Shown here piece after piece: positions 60,009-64,000 of a DNA stretch of 64,000 nt. This DNA comes from Candidatus Neomicrothrix sp. UBA2517. Its GTDB lineage: Bacteria > Actinomycetota > Acidimicrobiia > Acidimicrobiales > UBA8592. The translations under genes were made by a program, and so were the position numbers. How positions within the stretch are numbered: the stretch's first letter is position 1; each line of letters starts with the position of its first letter. The DNA lies in contig DDNP01000028.1 of the NCBI GenBank assembly GCA_002341185.1, positions 72,375 to 136,374 of the forward strand. Direction: 5' to 3'. The notes beneath the pieces are model-generated. The model was not told the DNA's origin and did no database searches. It was given only the letters and a program-made list of their open reading frames with translations.

Positions 60009-60821
60009 CTAATTTGCAAAACGCAACAAAATAGGACTTATAGTGCCGCTGTTAATTGCATTTCGAGCATTAGCGAACATTTCAGGCATTCTCGTTCCCA
60101 TAAGGTGCCCCAAATTCACCGGTGGCGTTTCTGCTGGAGGATTATTAAAAAAGGACACAGCCATCTCGGCGTGGTCATCAACTGTCAATAACTCTAGTCC
60201 TGCGTTCTTTGCAGCGTTCACATACGAGTCAACGGTGTCTACAAAGCTGTATTTCGGCATTGATGACCACGGCATTGGAAAAACTAGATCATCTTCCCCA
60301 GTTCGTATTACATCGTAGACCACGATTGATCCACCGGGTTTAGTCACTCGGGCTATTTCGCTAAACAGCAAACCTTTATCGGAAATATTCATTCCAACAT
60401 GGATCATGGCAGAAGCGTCAAATGTGTTTTCGTCAAATGGGATTGACGTAGCAGAACCAATTTGGAAAGATACCTGTTCAGCCATGCCTACCATTTCAGT
60501 TATCTCAACTGCGGCTTCCACAAATTCAGGGGTTAGGTCTATTCCCTCTACTGAGACACTAAGCATATTTGCGAGGTAGCGGGCTGGCCCACCTATTCCA
60601 GAGCCAATATCAAGAACACGTTGGCCTGATTGTACGTTCAATGCGTTAGCGACGAATTCGCTGCCTTTGCGACCACCTATATGAAACTCGTCAGCTCCTG
60701 CGAAGACATCAGATTCCAATTTATTAGTATCAAAACCCGCCTCTTCAAGTGCTGAGGTTATACGGGAAACTATCCCATCGTTTCCATAATGCTGTGCAAC
60801 CGAATCAGTCATTTGTTTCAA
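60009..60821 (-). CDS. Class I SAM-dependent methyltransferase (UbiE-like)
   Basis: The 270-residue protein shows VLDIGSGIGGPARYLA (motif I, about 71-86), VEGIDLTPEFVEAA, FDASAMIHVGMNI and GGSIVVYDVI. This is the Methyltransf_11/25 group that includes tocopherol, sarcosine/dimethylglycine and sterol methyltransferases; the GGPAR form is common in the small-molecule C- and N-methylating branch. The substrate is not readable. Confidence 0.82.
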   Translation of the reverse strand: MKQMTDSVAQHYGNDGIVSRITSALEEAGFDTNKLESDVFAGADEFHIGGRKGSEFVANALNVQSGQRVLDIGSGIGGPARYLANMLSVSVEGIDLTPEFVEAAVEITEMVGMAEQVSFQIGSATSIPFDENTFDASAMIHVGMNISDKGLLFSEIARVTKPGGSIVVYDVIRTGEDDLVFPMPWSSMPKYSFVDTVDSYVNAAKNAGLELLTVDDHAEMAVSFFNNPPAETPPVNLGHLMGTRMPEMFANARNAINSGTISPILLRFAN

Positions 60822-61000
60822 CTTTCATTTACGATATGGCTAAATTCTTTGTTATCCCGATCAAAAAGTCAACTTCTCAAAGGCAATTAGTAAAGCATTA
60901 ATCTATTTGCGCAATGTTAACGCAGTATGAATTACCAGCCTGAAACTAGAAGTTGTTGAAGGCATGGTTTAGGTTATGAACGTGACAGGAAGGAAAAGAT

Positions 61001-61276
61001 ATGCTCACGTTAACGACATACAAATTTAAAGGATTTCCCAGTAAAGAAGAAACAGCGGAATTGATGGGATTATTTGCAGAACATGGAGCCGCAGAGGGAA
61101 CAATATCACACTATGTTTTTGCAGATAGGTCCGGTGGAATCGTAATTGCTGAAAATGACAGTGCCATGCCAGGCTACGAGACCAGCCTCACTTACAGCGA
61201 GCACTTAAGCATGGAAACGAAAGTTATGTTGACGATTGAAGAGGCAGTGCCTGCGATCTTAGCTTCGCTCGCATAA
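61001..61276 (+). CDS. Small DUF3303-like protein
   Basis: The 91-residue protein has a strand LTLTTYKF, a helix, SHYVFADRSGGIVIAENDSA, and a C-terminal MLTIEEAVPAIL. It looks like the DUF3303 / ferredoxin-like alpha+beta fold of unknown function. AGGAA precedes the ATG. The next gene starts 25 nt downstream on the same strand. Confidence 0.6.
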   Translation: MLTLTTYKFKGFPSKEETAELMGLFAEHGAAEGTISHYVFADRSGGIVIAENDSAMPGYETSLTYSEHLSMETKVMLTIEEAVPAILASLA

Positions 61277-61301
61277 AGCCACTTCCTAAATAAGGAGAAA
61301 C

Positions 61302-61562
61302 ATGGATTTATTAGTGGTCATTGACGGCGTTACAGATTATGGTGCATGGCGAAAAGTTTTTGATGAAGACGAAAACGAAAGAGCCAAATTCTCTGACAGT
61401 ATGGAAGCTGGCCCTTTAGACAATAACAGAGTAGCAATAGTCGCCTATGGGGTAGATATGGAAGCTATGGGGGCCTTTATGGGAACTCCAGAGTTCGCAG
61501 AACGAACAAATTCGATCCAAACAGGAGTAAATCTCTATAACCTTGAGGCGTTACCTCAGTAG
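61302..61562 (+). CDS. Small ABM-like protein
   Basis: The 86-residue protein shows MDLLVVIDGVTDYGAWRKVFDED, RVAIVAYGVDMEAMGAFMGTPEFAER and a final strand. The order fits a dimeric alpha/beta barrel. It shares the AFM..EF....GV pattern with the protein at 57383. AAGGAG lies 6 nt before the ATG. It is in a likely operon with the DUF3303-like gene. Function unknown. Confidence 0.65.
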   Translation: MDLLVVIDGVTDYGAWRKVFDEDENERAKFSDSMEAGPLDNNRVAIVAYGVDMEAMGAFMGTPEFAERTNSIQTGVNLYNLEALPQ

Positions 61563-61582
61563 AGTAGGTACAAAGAGAGTAT

Positions 61583-62752
61583 CTAGACGCCTGATTCAAT
61601 TGATAGGAAATCAACGTAGTCGGTAATTGGTCCCTCTGGGAAGAACCCTTCTGGTGGTTCAAAGTTTCCAGAGGGATTCTCTAGGATCATGAAGTCGTTA
61701 TAACTTTTGTAGGCTTCTTCTTTCGTCATCCCAATATGTTTTTCAAATGAGGCATCAAATCCAAGAGTATTCATATCTTCCATAATGCTGACCCACACGG
61801 TCTGATAGGACGTAAGGTATGCAAGATAGGCGATAAAGATTCCCCAGTTACAACGAGCGGTATCTCGCATTTCTTCATCTGCTGTGAAGGCATCGCATCT
61901 GGATTCAGGTTCAAGCCCGTTCATCTCGCGCTTGGTCTGAGCGTAAACCCTGTCGAGTTCCATACCCTCAACAGCCACATTCTCAAAAGAAAGTCCTTCA
62001 AATGCAGAGAATTCCTTCCAATAATAGCGAAGCCAAAGGTCTGGGAAAATAATAGCTGCCCCTTCAACATACCAAGCAGGTGATTCGACAGGGTTCCTTA
62101 GTCCACAGCAATCTTTTGACGTTCCTAAGTCTCTATCAAGAGTATGCGCGGTCTGATAACGGTGGAAATATTCGTGCGCCCATCCATGGTAAATGATGGC
62201 CTTACGGACAGCGATGGGTTCGTTTGCTTGTTTCGTTTCATGAGGCCATTTAATGAACTCATAATTCATGATGCATAAGTTATATGGGTCAGGAGGGTCA
62301 GAATGTGTTCCGCTTCCAGTGAGGCAACCAGCACCTATTAAATGCCCATCTACGATAGAGAGTTCCTTCTCCCAACCCACCTCTGATAGGCGATCAAAAA
62401 TCTCTTGGGAGTATTCGTTGGTAGTCGTGATCAGCATGATGTAACGGTTATAAGAGCCAATGATTGAATTCAAACTAGTTTGGATTTCGACCCATTCATC
62501 TGCAACTGATTGCGGAACATCGGATGACATAACGATCTCTTGTGCAAAATTTTCTTGTGGCTTGTTATATCCAATTTCTAGAAATAGTTCTTTTAAGGAA
62601 TATTGGGATTCTTCATAAGTCGCTGTAGTCCCTTGATTCTTGTTATTTTCTGAGGATGGTTTTTCAGTAACCGGATTTTGAGAAGGTGTCGTTTCGCTAC
62701 ATGCTGTAGTGAGGATCGAAAGCATTAGTAGCACGCATAATGCATGTTTCAT
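61583..62752 (-). CDS. Putative gluzincin-type metallopeptidase lipoprotein
   Basis: The 389-residue protein has a lipoprotein signal ending LTTACSE (Cys18) and a Ser/Thr/Asn-rich linker (about 20-50). Its catalytic-looking core has HGWAHEYFHRYQ (HEYFH about 192-196), followed about 35 residues later by WYVEGAAIIFPDL (Glu about 229). HExxH plus a downstream (W/Y)xEGxA glutamate is the zinc site of gluzincins. It contains about seven cysteines, some possibly in disulfides. It is probably anchored on the cell surface. I cannot name the exact family. Confidence 0.65.
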   Translation of the reverse strand: MKHALCVLLMLSILTTACSETTPSQNPVTEKPSSENNKNQGTTATYEESQYSLKELFLEIGYNKPQENFAQEIVMSSDVPQSVADEWVEIQTSLNSIIGSYNRYIMLITTTNEYSQEIFDRLSEVGWEKELSIVDGHLIGAGCLTGSGTHSDPPDPYNLCIMNYEFIKWPHETKQANEPIAVRKAIIYHGWAHEYFHRYQTAHTLDRDLGTSKDCCGLRNPVESPAWYVEGAAIIFPDLWLRYYWKEFSAFEGLSFENVAVEGMELDRVYAQTKREMNGLEPESRCDAFTADEEMRDTARCNWGIFIAYLAYLTSYQTVWVSIMEDMNTLGFDASFEKHIGMTKEEAYKSYNDFMILENPSGNFEPPEGFFPEGPITDYVDFLSIESGV

Positions 62753-62756
62753 GATT

Positions 62757-63656
62757 TCAGTTTTCGGATGTTAGGCCCAATAGAGGGTTGAAGCGTACGC
62801 GCTCAGGGATTCGCTCCGCTCCAGGAACATCACGTTCAATCATGAACGGTCGGAGAGCTTCCATAGCTTTCGGTTCATCCCAATGGGGGATAGTTGGGTA
62901 CATGTGGTGGATGACATGTGTTTGCATGGAATGGCATAGAAATCGAGGTGCGGGAATCGTCCAAAATCTTGTATCGGTATATCTCCCAGTTTGTGTTCCT
63001 GGTCGATGCGGTTCCCAAGCGAAATAGATGTAAATGTAGGACAAGCCAATTCTGGATGGCAGCCACCAGACAAAGAGAGTCTCAAGTGGAAACATGATGA
63101 CCATGGTTAGTTGAATTAATGACAGGAACTTCGCTACCGTGATTCCTTTGACGAGTGATTCAAAGAAAGCAGGGTCTCGTTCGGCATGTCGGGCAATGTT
63201 TTCCATATCGCCTCTGTGGACCGCTAGAGCGGGCTGCCACCAATGATCACCTTTACTGTCGTAATTTGTATCTAATTCAGGATCATTAGTATGGGCATGA
63301 TGTTTCATGTGGGTCACACGGAGTGCCTCATGTGATTGTTTTAGCCCTACTAGTGAGATTTGTCCCACGACTGGGTCAATCCATTTCCAGCGTTCTTGAC
63401 GTCCAGATAGATTCCCATGCTGTCCTTCATGAGAGGGCAAATAGGCCATGCACATACATATTGTCGTGATGATGAAACCAAGCCATAGCGGAACAACCCC
63501 AACAATAGAAAGGACAAGTGTCGTAATCCATATGCTTGATTGGCCGATTCCGATTAGGATCATCTCCCATTGGATACGACCCATATACTGTCGTGCTACA
63601 GCTCGTTCTGCTTTAGGGGAAAGATCAATGAGCGTTTCATCTAGAGTCATAGCCAA
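62757..63656 (-). CDS. Di-iron membrane desaturase/hydroxylase (CrtR- or fatty acid desaturase-like)
   Basis: The 299-residue protein has about four membrane helices and three His boxes: HEGQH (about 75-79), HMKHHAHTND (about 112-121) and HVIHHMYPTIPH (about 243-254). HHxHTNDPELD and HHxYPxIPxW recall cyanobacterial CrtR-type beta-carotene hydroxylases, but the motif set is shared with fatty acid desaturases. Either role is possible. It lies 4 nt downstream-to-upstream of the metallopeptidase-like gene and overlaps the small membrane protein gene by 10 nt, so the three form one unit. Confidence 0.75.
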   Translation of the reverse strand: MAMTLDETLIDLSPKAERAVARQYMGRIQWEMILIGIGQSSIWITTLVLSIVGVVPLWLGFIITTICMCMAYLPSHEGQHGNLSGRQERWKWIDPVVGQISLVGLKQSHEALRVTHMKHHAHTNDPELDTNYDSKGDHWWQPALAVHRGDMENIARHAERDPAFFESLVKGITVAKFLSLIQLTMVIMFPLETLFVWWLPSRIGLSYIYIYFAWEPHRPGTQTGRYTDTRFWTIPAPRFLCHSMQTHVIHHMYPTIPHWDEPKAMEALRPFMIERDVPGAERIPERVRFNPLLGLTSEN

Positions 63657-63883
63657 TACCCCCGTATATGGGCATAAATGCCACTCGAAAGGCCAAGAGC
63701 TAAAGAGATTACAAGTAGAAGCGCGTTATTAGCTTCAGGCCAAATTCGTTGTGCGATTGCGTACAGAACGCATCCCCAAAAAATCAGGCCAAACCAAATC
63801 TTTCCCCATGACTGAGCATGCTGAACAATACCACCTATTACCCTCGCTATAGCCCTAGGCGTTGTTTGGTTTTGGGTATCCAC
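63647..63883 (-). CDS. Small two-helix membrane protein
   Basis: The 78-residue protein has two hydrophobic segments (about 27-45 and 52-70) and a soluble N-terminus. It overlaps the start of the desaturase-like gene by 10 nt, so translation is coupled, and it may act as an accessory subunit. No family recognised. Confidence 0.55.
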   Translation of the reverse strand: MDTQNQTTPRAIARVIGGIVQHAQSWGKIWFGLIFWGCVLYAIAQRIWPEANNALLLVISLALGLSSGIYAHIRGYWL

Positions 63884-63923
63884 AATTTTAGACTACAAGG
63901 ATCTCATAACTTCACAAGTACCT

Positions 63924-63948
63924 GCTTGCTTGGGTCAAGCCAGCAAGC
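63924..63948. repeat. Hairpin GCTTGCT(T)GG / CCAGCAAGC
   Basis: A 9-bp stem with one bulged T and a 6-nt loop, in the gap between the divergent small membrane protein and the gene that starts at the window edge. No T-run follows. It could be an operator, or a leader hairpin of the next gene. Confidence 0.35.
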
Positions 63949-63988
63949 AACATCAATTTACATATTTCTCGTTAGGAGATAATGTAAT

Positions 63989-64000
63989 ATGACTAACAAA
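63989..64000 (+). CDS. Start of a gene running off the window
   Basis: ATG ACT AAC AAA with TAGGAG about 10 nt upstream. Only four codons are visible, so nothing can be said about the product. Confidence 0.3.

Overview
The window looks like a chromosomal piece of a free-living marine actinobacterium, most likely of the Acidimicrobiia / Actinomarinales type. The evidence is a proton-pump rhodopsin of proteorhodopsin-like type, actinobacterial-type DapD and SerC, a GlpR/SepX-like membrane protein beside moeA, no sign of a glutaminyl-tRNA synthetase, low-to-moderate G+C (roughly 42-45% by eye), short intergenic gaps and frequent TTG/GTG starts. This assignment is an inference; the window holds no rRNA. 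I saw no insertion sequence, prophage, integrase or CRISPR array.

Layout. 1-6.1 kb: two large convergent, overlapping polytopic membrane proteins (an Agl23-like protein and a mannosyltransferase/DUF2298 'YYY' protein). 6.2-11.2 kb: nfuA, dxs, a PAP2 phosphatase, a YbhN-like flippase-domain protein and a FlK-like thioesterase. 11.3-16 kb: tldD-tldE, uppP, an FmdB zinc ribbon, plsY. 16-19.4 kb: moeA-moaA-moaC (molybdenum cofactor), a GlpR/SepX-like protein and tRNA-Ala. 19.5-25.4 kb: acetoacetyl-CoA synthetase with a CitE-like lyase, a DMT exporter, dapD, rsgA. 25.4-32.1 kb: an acyl-CoA block (dehydrogenase, thiolase, crotonase, acyl-CoA ligase, small Cys protein, CaiB-like CoA-transferase). 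In this block the crotonase and the CoA-transferase both have the C-terminal part of the family fold placed before the N-terminal part. 32-41 kb: an AlgH protein with an apparent CTG start, serC, an aspartate-type aminotransferase, an S9 peptidase, a thioesterase, an amidohydrolase, serA, a sunset-domain protein. 41.2-50.5 kb: a beta-propeller lipoprotein, leuC-leuD, greA, and leuB-ilvE-cimA. The citramalate synthase together with LeuBCD and IlvE gives a threonine-independent route to isoleucine as well as leucine. 50.5-53.3 kb: gltX, with tRNA-Glu and tRNA-Gln close by. 54-56.7 kb: a CstB-like persulfide dioxygenase/sulfurtransferase divergent from the rhodopsin, separated by 450 bp of structured non-coding DNA. 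56.9-64 kb: small lipoproteins, alpha/beta-barrel-like small proteins, two methyltransferases, a gluzincin-like lipoprotein and a carotenoid-hydroxylase/desaturase-like enzyme.

Most genes are housekeeping. The points most worth a second look are the permuted acyl-CoA enzymes (27.9-32.1 kb), the non-coding DNA around the rhodopsin, the CTG-start algH, the GlpR/SepX-like gene, the Agl23/YYY pair, and a 10-bp palindrome that occurs upstream of two unrelated genes.
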